From Kushneria indalinina DSM 14324 (GTDB lineage: Bacteria > Pseudomonadota > Gammaproteobacteria > Pseudomonadales > Halomonadaceae): 64,000 bases of DNA. The position numbers were made by a program, and so were the translations under genes. The notes under the pieces are model-generated. The model was not told the DNA's origin. It saw only the letters and a list, made by a program, of their open reading frames with translations, and did no database searches. The DNA is taken from positions 434,001 to 498,000 of the forward strand of contig NZ_QRDJ01000008.1 of assembly GCF_003385845.1 (NCBI RefSeq). Direction: 5' to 3'. The stretch's first letter is position 1, and each line of letters starts with the position of its first letter. Of this stretch, positions 26,413 through 35,836 are shown one piece after another.

Positions 26413-27125
26413 CAGGGGTGGCGATCATTCCCGCCCGCGGAGGCAGCAAACGTATTCCGCGAAAGAACATCAAGGTCTTTTGTGGTGCACCGATGATCGC
26501 GCACTCGATCCGTGCTGCGCTTGCATGTCCGAGCATCGAGCGTGTCGTGGTATCGACCGACGATCATGATATTGCCGAGACCGCTCGTCAGTACGGGGCA
26601 GAAACCCCCTTCATGCGGCCTGACGCGCTTTCCGATGACTTCACGGGAACGATACCGGTGATGGCTCATGCCGCGCAGTGGCTCAAGGATCATGAAACCC
26701 TGCCCGAGTTTGTCTGCTGCATCTATGCAACAGCGCCCTTTCTTTCATCGGAGTATTTAGAACGCGGGCTGGCTCAACTTCAGGGCAGTGACGACGTTGA
26801 TTTCGCGTTTTCAGTCACCGATTACGCCTTTCCCATCCAGCGCGCCCTGAAAACGACCGACGATGGTCGTGTCCAAATGTTCAACCCGGAACATTTCTCG
26901 ACCCGCTCTCAGGATCTGGAAGAGGCATGGCACGATGCCGGTCAGTTCTACTGGGGCAGGGCAGAGGCCTGGCTCGAGCAGCGGCCTTTGTTCAGTCCGC
27001 GCTCTTGCCCGGTAAGGCTTCCGCGTCACCGAGTGCAGGATATCGATACCCCGGACGATTGGGTGCGCGCCGAATGGCTTTTCAAGGCGATGCAGGCAGA
27101 ACGCGAACATGGGGCGAGTTCATGA
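26409..27125 (+). CDS. pseF: Pseudaminic acid cytidylyltransferase PseF
   Basis: 238-residue nucleotidyltransferase that activates pseudaminic acid as its CMP derivative. The NTP-binding motif AIIPARGGSKRIPRKN is at residues 5-20, and the VVVSTDDHDIA and CCIYATAPF blocks belong to the CMP-sialate synthetase family. Membership of PseF, not NeuA, is inferred from its position between pseC and pseG. Start and stop both overlap the neighbouring genes by four bases. Confidence 0.9.
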   Translation: MTGVAIIPARGGSKRIPRKNIKVFCGAPMIAHSIRAALACPSIERVVVSTDDHDIAETARQYGAETPFMRPDALSDDFTGTIPVMAHAAQWLKDHETLPEFVCCIYATAPFLSSEYLERGLAQLQGSDDVDFAFSVTDYAFPIQRALKTTDDGRVQMFNPEHFSTRSQDLEEAWHDAGQFYWGRAEAWLEQRPLFSPRSCPVRLPRHRVQDIDTPDDWVRAEWLFKAMQAEREHGASS

Positions 27126-28264
27126 GCGCACAGCGTGATAACAGCCCGCGCGTTGTCGCCTTTCGAGTTGATGCCTCGCTGGAGATGGGCACGGGGCACG
27201 TGATGCGCTGCCTGACGCTTGCGCGCGCCCTCTCAAAGCAGGGAGCGACATGTCATTTTCTGTGCCGTGATCACACAGGGCATCTGATGAATGCGATCGA
27301 GACGAATGGTTTCTCGATACACGCTCTGTCAAACGCCGACTCGAATGACGCTGCACCTCAAAGCACCAAGGCGCCAGCGCATGCGCATTGGTTGGGGGCC
27401 AGTTGGCAGCAGGACGCCGAGCAGTCTCGATCGATCATTCAGGACATTGGCCCGGACTGGCTGGTGGTCGATCACTACGCCCTTGACGCGCGTTGGGAGA
27501 ACGCGGCTCTACCCGACGCGACTCGGCTTCTGGTCATTGATGATCTGGCGGATCGACCGCACGCTGCCGATGCGCTGCTTGATCAGAACCTGGGGCGACA
27601 GGCCGAGGACTATGAACATCTGGTGCCCGGTCACTGCGACCTGATGATCGGGCCACAGTATGCGCTGCTCAGGCCGGAGTTTGCGCAGTGGCGGCCCTAC
27701 AGCCTTGAGCGCCGTGAGCACCGTCGGGAATGTCAGGAGCTGTTGATCAGCCTTGGCGGCGTTGACAAGGATAATGTTACCGGCATTGTGCTGGATGCAT
27801 TGCAGCAAAGCGACTTGCCCGCCAAGTGTCATGTCACGGTGGTCATGGGGGCAACAGCGCCGTGGTTGGGTACTGTCAGGGAGCAGGCGGCCAAACTGCC
27901 CTGGTCCACCGAGGTCGTAGTCAACGTCGATGATATGGCGCGTCGGATGGCGAATGCTGATCTGGCGATCGGCGCGGCTGGAAGTACGTCCTGGGAGCGC
28001 TGTGCTCTAGGTCTTCCTGCAATTATGATTGTCATCGCCGAGAACCAGAAGATGATAGCGAGGTATCTTGCAGAGCATGGTGCAGTGATATGTGCAGGAA
28101 ACGCTTACAGCTCGGGCCTGAAATTTGAAATTTCAAATTCGATAAGCAATATCCAAAGACCATCGACTAAACTTGGTCATATGGCTGAAAGTTGTTTTCG
28201 TTTAGTTGATGGTCTGGGCACGGATAAAGTTAGCTCTACTATATTAAACTATGGTTGCCCATGA
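27122..28264 (+). CDS. pseG: UDP-2,4-diacylamido-2,4,6-trideoxy-altropyranose hydrolase PseG
   Basis: 380-residue GT-B-fold hydrolase that removes UDP from the 4-N-acylated intermediate. FRVDASLEMGTGHVMRCL at the N terminus carries the catalytic histidine (about residue 27), and the C-terminal nucleotide-binding stretch is IGAAGSTSWERCALGLP. ATG 27122 overlaps the pseF stop. Base composition changes sharply around 28030, within codons for the C-terminal domain, from GC-rich to AT-rich, a sign of a recombination joint inside the gene. The protein itself remains intact. Confidence 0.9.
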   Translation: MSAQRDNSPRVVAFRVDASLEMGTGHVMRCLTLARALSKQGATCHFLCRDHTGHLMNAIETNGFSIHALSNADSNDAAPQSTKAPAHAHWLGASWQQDAEQSRSIIQDIGPDWLVVDHYALDARWENAALPDATRLLVIDDLADRPHAADALLDQNLGRQAEDYEHLVPGHCDLMIGPQYALLRPEFAQWRPYSLERREHRRECQELLISLGGVDKDNVTGIVLDALQQSDLPAKCHVTVVMGATAPWLGTVREQAAKLPWSTEVVVNVDDMARRMANADLAIGAAGSTSWERCALGLPAIMIVIAENQKMIARYLAEHGAVICAGNAYSSGLKFEISNSISNIQRPSTKLGHMAESCFRLVDGLGTDKVSSTILNYGCP

Positions 28265-28899
28265 AAATTTCAATACTCTGTTCTGATAAAGATCATCCTA
28301 TAAATCCTTGGGTTAATAGATGGATCGGTGATAATCGCGGAAGATGTGAAATAGATTTGGTCAGAGATGTCGAGGAGCTTAGGGGTGGCGACCTTCTTTT
28401 TTTGATTTCCTGCCATCAAATCGTTAACTCAAGTCATAGATCTAAATACTCAAGCACGCTGGTTGTCCATGCCAGTGATCTTCCAAAAGGCCGTGGTTGG
28501 AGCCCTTATATCTGGGATCTTTTGGAGGGCGCTGACTGCATTACTGTAAGTCTCTTGGAAGCAGAGGATGGTGTCGATACGGGTGCCATATGGGCAAAGC
28601 GGACGTTTGAAGTGAAAAATCATCAGTTGATCGATGAGATTAATTCTGAGCTTTTTGAGACGGAGCTCATGCTCATGAGCGAAGCGCTGTTGCTTTTTGG
28701 TTCGCAACATACACCTGAAAAACAAGATGAATCAAAAGCAACTTACTATCGGAGAAGAACGCCAGCCGATAGCGAAATAGATCCGGAAGATAGTTTGCGA
28801 ACGTCTTTTAATAAAATCAGGTTGATGGATTGGAAGCGATATCCCGCTTTCTTTTATATGAACGGATTTAAATATTCAATAAAGTTGGTTAAGGAGTGA
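28261..28899 (+). CDS. Formyltransferase-family protein replacing PseH
   Basis: 212-residue protein of the formyl_trans_N (GART/FMT) fold. The active-site block is VVHASDLPKGRGWSPYIW, with the conserved His-Ala-Ser, and DGVDTGAIW supplies the conserved aspartate. The asparagine two residues before the histidine in methionyl-tRNA formyltransferase is a valine here, so either another residue serves or the motif is shifted. It lies between pseG and pseI, exactly where the 4-N-acetyltransferase PseH is expected, and no PseH is seen in the window. The likely role is N-formylation of UDP-4-amino-4,6-dideoxy-AltNAc with 10-formyl-tetrahydrofolate, giving a 7-N-formyl pseudaminic acid. It overlaps pseG by four bases. 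Confidence 0.72.
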   Translation: MKISILCSDKDHPINPWVNRWIGDNRGRCEIDLVRDVEELRGGDLLFLISCHQIVNSSHRSKYSSTLVVHASDLPKGRGWSPYIWDLLEGADCITVSLLEAEDGVDTGAIWAKRTFEVKNHQLIDEINSELFETELMLMSEALLLFGSQHTPEKQDESKATYYRRRTPADSEIDPEDSLRTSFNKIRLMDWKRYPAFFYMNGFKYSIKLVKE

Positions 28900-28902
28900 T
28901 TT

Positions 28903-29961
28903 GTGCAAAATATAAGAATAGATGGTAGGGATATCGGTGAAAATCATGCGCCTTATGTGATTGCGGAGCTGTCTGCCAATCATAATGGTGATATTTCGAA
29001 AGCGTTGGAAATTATAAAAACCGCAAAAGAGTGCGGTGCTGACGCAGTTAAAATTCAAACCTATCGCCCGGATACCATTACACTTAAAAGTGATAAGCCA
29101 GACTTTCAGATCAATGATGGTCTCTGGAAAGGGCGAACTCTTTATGAGCTGTACGAGTGGGCACATACGCCGTGGGAGTGGCATGCCAGGCTGTTTGAAT
29201 ATGCCCGTTCACTTGGCATCACCCTGTTCAGTTCTCCCTTTGACACGACCGCCGTCGACCTGCTGGAAGAGCTTGGGGCCCCCGCCTACAAGATCGCCTC
29301 GTTTGAAGCCATTGATCTCCCTCTGATCGAGTATGTGGCGTCAAAGGGCAAGCCGATGATTATTTCCACCGGCATGGCCAATGATGAAGAGATTCAGGAA
29401 GCCGTCGATGCAGCCCGAGGCGCTGGCTGCAAGGAGCTTGCCATTTTGCACTGCGTCAGTGGTTATCCCGCGCCTGCAGAAGATTACAACCTGCGCACGA
29501 TCCCGGACATGATCAATCGTTTTGGCTGTGTGACCGGCCTCTCAGACCATACCCTGGATAATACAACAGCGGTTACCAGTGTGGCCCTTGGCGCATCGCT
29601 TATTGAAAAGCACGTGACGCTCGACAGAAGTGGTGGCGGCCCCGATGACAGCTTCTCACTTGAGCCTGAAGATCTAACGGCCCTTTGTAGAGACACCAAA
29701 ACCGCATGGGCGGCTCTGGGCAAGATCGACTATGGACAAAAATCGAGTGAACAGTCTAACGAAAAATTTCGGCGCTCTTTATACTTTATTAAGGACCTTA
29801 AAGTTGGCGATGTTGTTACAGAAGACTCAATAAAAAGTATTCGTCCCGGGTATGGCTTGCCTCCGAAGTTTAAAAAACAAATCATAAATAAAACGCTAAA
29901 AGAAAATGTTGAAAAGAATACTCCTGTGCGTAGAGATTTGTTTAAAGAAGATGATTTTTAA
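28903..29961 (+). CDS. pseI: Pseudaminic acid synthase PseI
   Basis: 352-residue NeuB-family synthase condensing the hexose product of PseG with phosphoenolpyruvate. The N-terminal TIM barrel shows VIAELSANHNGD and ADAVKIQTYRPDTIT, LSDHTLDNTTAV follows, and a C-terminal SAF (antifreeze-like) domain begins near RRSLYFIKDLKVGD. The start is GTG behind AAGGAG. The first 80 and last 70 codons are AT-rich while the middle (about 29130-29740) is GC-rich, giving a mosaic gene. It overlaps the next gene (TAATG). Confidence 0.92.
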   Translation: MQNIRIDGRDIGENHAPYVIAELSANHNGDISKALEIIKTAKECGADAVKIQTYRPDTITLKSDKPDFQINDGLWKGRTLYELYEWAHTPWEWHARLFEYARSLGITLFSSPFDTTAVDLLEELGAPAYKIASFEAIDLPLIEYVASKGKPMIISTGMANDEEIQEAVDAARGAGCKELAILHCVSGYPAPAEDYNLRTIPDMINRFGCVTGLSDHTLDNTTAVTSVALGASLIEKHVTLDRSGGGPDDSFSLEPEDLTALCRDTKTAWAALGKIDYGQKSSEQSNEKFRRSLYFIKDLKVGDVVTEDSIKSIRPGYGLPPKFKKQIINKTLKENVEKNTPVRRDLFKEDDF

Positions 29962-31391
29962 TGAAGATCAAGAATATGCTAAGTTTGGCGCTAAAAGCTC
30001 TTTCTCAAGAGCCCGAGGTTTATATTGCATACCTGTTCGGCAATAAAACGCACGAATTATCGTTTCTGAACAAAAAAAAGAAAATGTATACCGGGAAATT
30101 GCAGCGAATAATAATTTTCTTCTGGATTGCCTTGAGGAGGTTTTCTTTATTACAGAAGAAAGTAAAAAGAGTGGATGTTGTATACTATGCTGAAACCAGT
30201 AATCAGTTTAATTCATTGATTCCTTCATACAATGAAATTTCGAAAATAGAAAAATGTAGCTTTATTCTCGATAAAGAAGCCGCTGGCAAAAAAAGTAAAG
30301 TTTGTAATAGTTATAAGCTTGGCTTCGATATGAAGCATCTCATAGGGTCCTTGTACCTTATGCTTGCACGTCATTCAAAATTGGATAAAGAGTTAAATGA
30401 AAAAAACCTCAGTAAAGAAATCAAGTATAACTTGGATAAATTTTATGTACCATATCCGTACTTGCTATTTTTTTTAAGTTTTTTAAAAAATGCTCAGCCT
30501 AGAGTTGTTGTAGTTTCAAACGATCACAACCCTACCAATAGATCTTTAAAGCTGGCCGCAGAAGTTTTAAAAATTAAAACTGCATACATGCAACATGCCT
30601 CGGTTTCTAATTTATTTCCTCCTCTTGAATTTGACTATGCTTTTCTAGATGGTGTTATTAGCCTTAATGAATATGTAGAATGCCAAAATAAAGCCAAGAG
30701 AATAAGAAAGTCTAAAAGTCGGGTTTATCTGTGCGGGCAACAGAAAAAAGTTTTAAAAAATAACTCTTCTATAAAAAAAAGAGGAGTTGGAATTGGTGTG
30801 AATAAACTGGATGATGTTAAAAAGGTTATATCTTTGATTGAGCGGTTGAATAGGCTGGATTGCAAAGTCTATGTTCGAGTTCATCCCTATCAGGGAAAAG
30901 AGTTTTTAAATAGTATCTCAAACCGCTTTAGGAATAACGAAAGCGTCGAAATAATAAATCCAAGGGACATTTCCTTAAGCGATTTTTTTGGATTTTGTTC
31001 TGTGCTGATTGCAGCAGATACCAGCCTGCATTTAGAAGCGGCATTAGCTGGAATTGAAACGTATTATTATAATATGGGAGGAGAGAAAACCGATTACTAT
31101 GGCTTTGTACGTAATGGAGTTTCTAATTATCTTCCCAAGGATTTAAAAACGATAGAAATATCAAAAAATGATGAAAAAGGAAAAAGAGAGACAGCCATAA
31201 GAAAGTATAGCGAAAGTTATAAAACTTCATGGCAAGATAAAGAGGGTTGTTTGGTGGCAAGCATACTAAAGGACATCGTGAATGAAACAGATTGTTCAGA
31301 CAGATTTTTCTATAGGCTTGAACCCAGTTTTTGTTTTGATAAGGTTTTTTTATTAAACCATAAAGGGTCAAATGATGTTGATCTTCAATAA
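29961..31391 (+). CDS. Unrecognised GT-B-like protein, candidate pseudaminyltransferase
   Basis: 476-residue AT-rich, lysine-rich protein with no family that I recognise firmly. The layout suggests a GT-B glycosyltransferase. There is an N-terminal half with VVVVSNDHNPTNRSLKLAAE followed by YMQHASVSNLFPP. The C-terminal half has VYVRVHPYQGKEF and then TSLHLEAALAGIETYYYNMGG, the latter like the nucleotide-sugar loop with its acidic residue. The HPY and S/T-x-HLEA features recall sialyl- and polysialyltransferase-like or CDP-glycerol transferase-like proteins. Directly following pseI, it is the best candidate for transfer of CMP-activated pseudaminic acid, but that is inference. Confidence 0.45.
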   Translation: MKIKNMLSLALKALSQEPEVYIAYLFGNKTHELSFLNKKKKMYTGKLQRIIIFFWIALRRFSLLQKKVKRVDVVYYAETSNQFNSLIPSYNEISKIEKCSFILDKEAAGKKSKVCNSYKLGFDMKHLIGSLYLMLARHSKLDKELNEKNLSKEIKYNLDKFYVPYPYLLFFLSFLKNAQPRVVVVSNDHNPTNRSLKLAAEVLKIKTAYMQHASVSNLFPPLEFDYAFLDGVISLNEYVECQNKAKRIRKSKSRVYLCGQQKKVLKNNSSIKKRGVGIGVNKLDDVKKVISLIERLNRLDCKVYVRVHPYQGKEFLNSISNRFRNNESVEIINPRDISLSDFFGFCSVLIAADTSLHLEAALAGIETYYYNMGGEKTDYYGFVRNGVSNYLPKDLKTIEISKNDEKGKRETAIRKYSESYKTSWQDKEGCLVASILKDIVNETDCSDRFFYRLEPSFCFDKVFLLNHKGSNDVDLQ

Positions 31392-32589
31392 TAAATTAAG
31401 GCAACTGATTGTATTTTTTTACATTGCATTATATTGCGCTTCTACATCGCTAGCAAATCAGTATACGGATAAGCATACAGCTGTATTTTATTCAAACACA
31501 ATTTTTTCGCTATTATCTTTCCTGGTTTTTGTATTTTTATACAGCAAGCAAAATATCAGAGGAGGGCTGCAAGTTGGAATAATAGGTTTGTGCATAATCT
31601 TACTTCTTTCTCCAGTGTATCTGACTTCAGGAAGTAACTGGGCCATAGCGTATTTTATATGTTTTTCATGCATGGCTTTTGTTTTCTCAACTTCAGATTT
31701 TGATTTAAAGGATTATTCTTCTTGCTTGGTTTTTAGTTATTTTTTAATAGTTTTTTTGTCGGTTTTTAATTATTTTTTTGGAGGAGTGTCCGGGGTTCGT
31801 AGTCTTAATTATACGGAAATAGATTTTTTTGGGTGGGGCATTAAATCTATTTATGGTTTTGAGGGAAGTACCGCCAATCTTGGCGGGTTAACCCCGATGG
31901 TTTTTTTGGTGTCTATTTTTTATTCAAAAGGGGTGGTTAGGTTTTTGGGCGTTTTTATTTCATCAATTATAATTTTTTGGACAGCAACTGATACTCCTTG
32001 GGTGGCAATTTTTTTCAGTGTGTTGATTTTTTTGTTGCCCTTGACCAAAGGGTATAAGTTTTCAATGATTGTGGCAGGCTTTTTAATTTTTTGCTTTTCT
32101 ATAGTTTTGTATGGAAGTATCCCAAATTGGGTAGACAATGAAGTGCCTAAGTCTCAGCTCACTGAAAGCCAGATTTGGATAGAAAAGCACCTTAGAGAAG
32201 GTACTAACGGAAGGGTTGAGATTTGGACCAAGCAGATAGATTCAATTGCGAATAATTATGGTGTTTCCAATTATTTTTTTGGTGGCCCAGATTATGCTGT
32301 AGTACCAATAAGATGGGGTGAGGGTACTACTGAAAACCCACACAACTCATATATTAATATGTTTTTTAATGCGGGCGCTTTAGGGGTGGGAGGGCTGATG
32401 GTTTTGTTTTACTTTATTTCTATTGGTTCTGATAAAAAAGAGTTCTCTTTGTTTGTTTCTCTGTTAGTTGCTGGCATGACTAGTAGTGATATTTTTTACC
32501 CCAAAAACCCGTATTATTTTATTATGCTTGCTTTGCTTTTTGCAGCCTCTTTAAAGAGGCTGTATAAGCAAGATGTTTCTGAAACTTAG
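31372..32589 (+). CDS. wzy: O-antigen/polysaccharide polymerase, Wzy-like
   Basis: 405-residue membrane protein with about ten to eleven hydrophobic segments and one large periplasmic loop (residues about 245-325) bearing ENPHNSYINMFFNAGALGVG, a motif of the Wzy/O-antigen ligase group. Sequence conservation in this group is low, so the call rests on topology and on cluster context with a Wzx-type flippase. It overlaps the previous gene by 20 bases, and two adjacent ATG codons are possible starts. Strongly AT-rich. Confidence 0.7.
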   Translation: MMLIFNNKLRQLIVFFYIALYCASTSLANQYTDKHTAVFYSNTIFSLLSFLVFVFLYSKQNIRGGLQVGIIGLCIILLLSPVYLTSGSNWAIAYFICFSCMAFVFSTSDFDLKDYSSCLVFSYFLIVFLSVFNYFFGGVSGVRSLNYTEIDFFGWGIKSIYGFEGSTANLGGLTPMVFLVSIFYSKGVVRFLGVFISSIIIFWTATDTPWVAIFFSVLIFLLPLTKGYKFSMIVAGFLIFCFSIVLYGSIPNWVDNEVPKSQLTESQIWIEKHLREGTNGRVEIWTKQIDSIANNYGVSNYFFGGPDYAVVPIRWGEGTTENPHNSYINMFFNAGALGVGGLMVLFYFISIGSDKKEFSLFVSLLVAGMTSSDIFYPKNPYYFIMLALLFAASLKRLYKQDVSET

Positions 32590-32613
32590 ATTTAATACAT
32601 AGGATTGGTAAAA

Positions 32614-33699
32614 TTGAAAGTACTGCATATCGTTACTCAAATGGAAGCTGGAGGAGCTCAAGGAGCTGCAGTTAGGTTATCCAGAGAGATGAAAAAAGAA
32701 GGTATCGACTCGTCTGTATGCTTTCTTTATATTAAAAGAGAGTGTTATTTTGGTGATGATATCTTTAGCTTGTTTAAAAAACCAATCTCGGGTTTTTTTG
32801 ATTACATTAAGCTAGTGATGGCTTTAGTTTTTTTTATACGAAAAAATAAACCAGATAATGTGGTGTGTTATACGCATTATGCAAATATAATTGGCGCCTT
32901 CGCAGCAAAAATTGCAAACACAAAAAATATAGTTATCTCACATCGTAACCCTGTAGAGACTTATCCTAAGTTATGTCGTTATGTTGATTGGTGTTTTGGG
33001 GTCTTTGGTGTTTATCATAGAATGATTGCTGTATCGGATACTGTTTATCGCTCTTTTAAAAAGTACCCTGAAAGGTACAAGAAAAAAATGAAAGTGGTGA
33101 AAAATGGGATCGATGTTAGTTCCTATGAAACAAAAGAAGTGAATGGAGCTGTCGGTTTTTTAGAAAGTCATGGTATTCCAAAAGAAAGCTTTAGGTTTAT
33201 TACGTCAGGCAGGCTTCATCCTCAGAAAAATCAGTTGCTTCTCTTAAAGGCAATGGAGAATGTAAATGAAAATGCAGTTTTGATAATCGCTGGGGACGGG
33301 GAATTAAAAGAATCATTTGAAGTTTTTTTAAAAGAAAATGATTTGCAGAATAGAGTTTTTTTAATGGGTGAAATTTCTCCTGAGAGGATGGCTTTTCTTT
33401 TAGGCTTAGGAGATGTTTTTTTGTTTCCTTCTGTTTATGAAGCTTTTGGGTTTTCTGTGGTTGAAGCAATGGCGGCTGGGCTGCCTGTTGTTTGTAGTGC
33501 TATACCTGCAATGCATGAAATTGTCGGTAATGCAGGGATTTTATTGGATGAAAATGATGCTGGCACTTGGGCCTCAGAAATGAATAAAATAATGCAATCT
33601 TCTCAATGTCGGGAAAAAATGTCTTTAAAGTCTACGTCCAGGTCGAAAGAATACGATATCAGAAAAATGGTAGAAGGCTATGTAGAGGCGCTAATATGA
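32614..33699 (+). CDS. GT4-family glycosyltransferase
   Basis: 361-residue GT-B retaining glycosyltransferase. The N-terminal KVLHIVTQMEAGGAQGAAVR motif and C-terminal GRLHPQKNQ and PSVYEAFGFSVVEAMAAG (the E-x7-E nucleotide-sugar site) are clear. The start is taken as TTG 32614, nine bases after AGGA (32601-32604); an in-frame TTG nine bases further up is too close to that site. The sugar transferred cannot be inferred. Its stop overlaps the next gene (ATGA). Confidence 0.85.
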   Translation: MKVLHIVTQMEAGGAQGAAVRLSREMKKEGIDSSVCFLYIKRECYFGDDIFSLFKKPISGFFDYIKLVMALVFFIRKNKPDNVVCYTHYANIIGAFAAKIANTKNIVISHRNPVETYPKLCRYVDWCFGVFGVYHRMIAVSDTVYRSFKKYPERYKKKMKVVKNGIDVSSYETKEVNGAVGFLESHGIPKESFRFITSGRLHPQKNQLLLLKAMENVNENAVLIIAGDGELKESFEVFLKENDLQNRVFLMGEISPERMAFLLGLGDVFLFPSVYEAFGFSVVEAMAAGLPVVCSAIPAMHEIVGNAGILLDENDAGTWASEMNKIMQSSQCREKMSLKSTSRSKEYDIRKMVEGYVEALI

Positions 33700-34403
33700 T
33701 ATTTGATGTCCTCGAAAAGAAGCTTCTTTCTCAAGAAATTAGATGGGATGGTGTGGCTACTTTTTTAAATCCTTACACTTACTTGTATGCAAGGAAAAAT
33801 CCTGACATCTATGATGATCTGGATTACATATATTGTGATGGTTTTGTTTTGTGCAGTGTTTTCTCATTCCTTCTTGGGAGAAAGATTTCCAGGGTTTCTT
33901 TTGATTTCACGTCAATAGCTGGTTTGTTTTTCAAAATGGCCGAAGATGATAAAAAAACCATTGCTATAGTGGGTTCGGATAAGGGGTCTATAAGTCGTTT
34001 TGAAGAATTTTTAGCGCGAGAATATCCTAATGCAGAAGTGGTGTTGATAAGAGACGGTTTTTTTTCTTCTGAAGAAGAAAAAAAATTATTTATTAAAGAT
34101 GTCTGTTTGGCAAGGGCTGATTATCTTTTGGTCGGCATGGGTAGAGGGCTGCAGGAAGAAATGTTGCAGAAATATAAATCAAATAAGCTTGATGCCTGTG
34201 GTTTTAGCTGTGGCGGTTTTTTACATCAAACAGCATCAGCTTCTGGTGCATATTACCCAAAGTTTATCGACAAGCTAAGCTTGAGATGGGTATATAGGAT
34301 ATATGATGAGCCAAGGCTGTTTATAAGATATTTTTTCATATATCCGATGTCTCTTTTTTTAATGTTTTTTGATTACACCGTTTACCGGTTAAAGAGGAAA
34401 TAA
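33696..34403 (+). CDS. WecG/TagA/CpsF-family glycosyltransferase
   Basis: 235-residue GT26-family protein that usually transfers the second sugar onto an undecaprenyl-diphosphate-linked primer. The conserved blocks are [23 protein letters not shown] (DGxG-like) and [15 protein letters not shown], the last being the family's GxGxPxQE region in altered form. A hydrophobic C-terminal segment suggests membrane attachment. ATG at 33696 overlaps the preceding glycosyltransferase; the last base is shared with the manC start. Confidence 0.75.
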   Translation: MIFDVLEKKLLSQEIRWDGVATFLNPYTYLYARKNPDIYDDLDYIYCDGFVLCSVFSFLLGRKISRVSFDFTSIAGLFFKMAEDDKKTIAIVGSDKGSISRFEEFLAREYPNAEVVLIRDGFFSSEEEKKLFIKDVCLARADYLLVGMGRGLQEEMLQKYKSNKLDACGFSCGGFLHQTASASGAYYPKFIDKLSLRWVYRIYDEPRLFIRYFFIYPMSLFLMFFDYTVYRLKRK

Positions 34404-35815
34404 TGAGATTGTTTCCTGTTATAATGGCCGGTGGCTCTGGCACACGTTTGTGGCCATTATCGCGTCCTCATTACCCAAAGCAGTTTATCGCGCTCACCGA
34501 TGAAGGTGAGTCGATGCTCCAACAGACCATTAAACGCCTTGATGGTTTGGAGCATCTAGCGCCTTTGCTGATTTGCAACGAAGAGCACCGTTTTCTAGCA
34601 GCTGAGCAGCTGCGTGTGATGGGTGCGCAACACAGCGGTATTTTGCTTGAACCCTTCGGTCGTAATACGGCGCCGGCCATTGCACTTGCCGCCATAAAGA
34701 GTATGGCTAAGGGCGATGATCCTGTTTTATTGGTGCTGGCAGCGGATCATTACATGGACGATGTAAATGCATTCCAGAAAGCAGCGCTCCAAGCCCAAGC
34801 TGCTGCTGAAAAAGGATATCTAGTCACTTTTGGGATAAAGCCGACGCACGCGGAGACTGGCTACGGATATGTGAAAGCCGGTCAGCACGGACCGCAGGAT
34901 TATGCATCAGTGTACTCTTTTGTGGAAAAACCGGATGCTGTGACAGCACAGCGCTACCTTGCTGAAGGTGGCTACTACTGGAACAGCGGCATGTTCATGT
35001 TCAAGGCCAGCCGTTACCTCGAAGAGCTGGGCAAATACCGGCCTGATATTCTCGAAGCCTGTCAGCGCAGCATGGCTCATGTCAGGGCTGATATGGACTT
35101 CCTTCGCATTGATACCGTCGCTTTTGAAGCCTGCCCATCAGAGTCTATTGATTATGCCGTCATGGAGCATACTGATAGTGCGGTCGTGGTTCCCATGGAG
35201 GCTGGCTGGAGTGATGTCGGAAGCTGGTCAGCTGTTTGGGAGGTCAATGACAAGGATGACGTCGGTAATGTCAGCCATGGCGATGTGGCCATCCATCAAA
35301 GCAGCAACTGTCTGGCGTATTCGCAAAGCCGTCTTGTGAGCCTTATCGGGCTGGATAACATCATGGTGGTGGAAACCAAGGATGCTGTACTGGTGGCAAG
35401 CCGTGACAATGCTCAGGAGGTCAAGACGCTGGTAGAAAGACTCAAGGCTGAGCAGCGCAAGGAAGTATCGCAACACCGTGAAGTGTACAGGCCGTGGGGA
35501 AAATATGACGCGATCGATTGCGAACCCCGTTATCAGGTCAAGCGTATTACGGTTAACCCGGGCCAAAGACTGTCGGTGCAAATGCATCATCACCGTTCAG
35601 AGCACTGGGTGGTCGTTTCTGGCACCGCATTGGTAGGGATAAACGGCGAAGAACAGCTGGTTGCTGAAAATCAGTCCGTTTACATTCCGTTAGGGGCGAC
35701 CCATTTTATGGCGAACCCGGGCAAGATCCCTCTGGAACTGATCGAAGTCCAGTCAGGCGCCTACCTGGGAGAAGATGATATTGTGCGCTTTGAGGATATA
35801 TATGGACGTCAGTAG
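34403..35815 (+). CDS. manC: Mannose-1-phosphate guanylyltransferase / mannose-6-phosphate isomerase
   Basis: 470-residue bifunctional type II enzyme. The N-terminal nucleotidyltransferase has [17 protein letters not shown] and the PKQF motif, with VEKPD and YYWNSGMF further on. The C-terminal cupin (about residues 355-470) shows RPWGKY, then [16 protein letters not shown] with the metal histidines. It makes GDP-mannose, with the mutase at 37283-38707 providing mannose-1-phosphate. Codon use is GC-richer than in the genes just before it, so another composition border lies at its start. Confidence 0.93.
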   Translation: MRLFPVIMAGGSGTRLWPLSRPHYPKQFIALTDEGESMLQQTIKRLDGLEHLAPLLICNEEHRFLAAEQLRVMGAQHSGILLEPFGRNTAPAIALAAIKSMAKGDDPVLLVLAADHYMDDVNAFQKAALQAQAAAEKGYLVTFGIKPTHAETGYGYVKAGQHGPQDYASVYSFVEKPDAVTAQRYLAEGGYYWNSGMFMFKASRYLEELGKYRPDILEACQRSMAHVRADMDFLRIDTVAFEACPSESIDYAVMEHTDSAVVVPMEAGWSDVGSWSAVWEVNDKDDVGNVSHGDVAIHQSSNCLAYSQSRLVSLIGLDNIMVVETKDAVLVASRDNAQEVKTLVERLKAEQRKEVSQHREVYRPWGKYDAIDCEPRYQVKRITVNPGQRLSVQMHHHRSEHWVVVSGTALVGINGEEQLVAENQSVYIPLGATHFMANPGKIPLELIEVQSGAYLGEDDIVRFEDIYGRQ

Positions 35816-35836
35816 CTTTGTGAGGTAACCAGGGTT

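Noticed and set aside
27122-28899. A disrupted or missing pseG C terminus at the composition break
   Set aside because: The frame stays open across the break and keeps the conserved nucleotide-binding stretch, so the gene looks intact.
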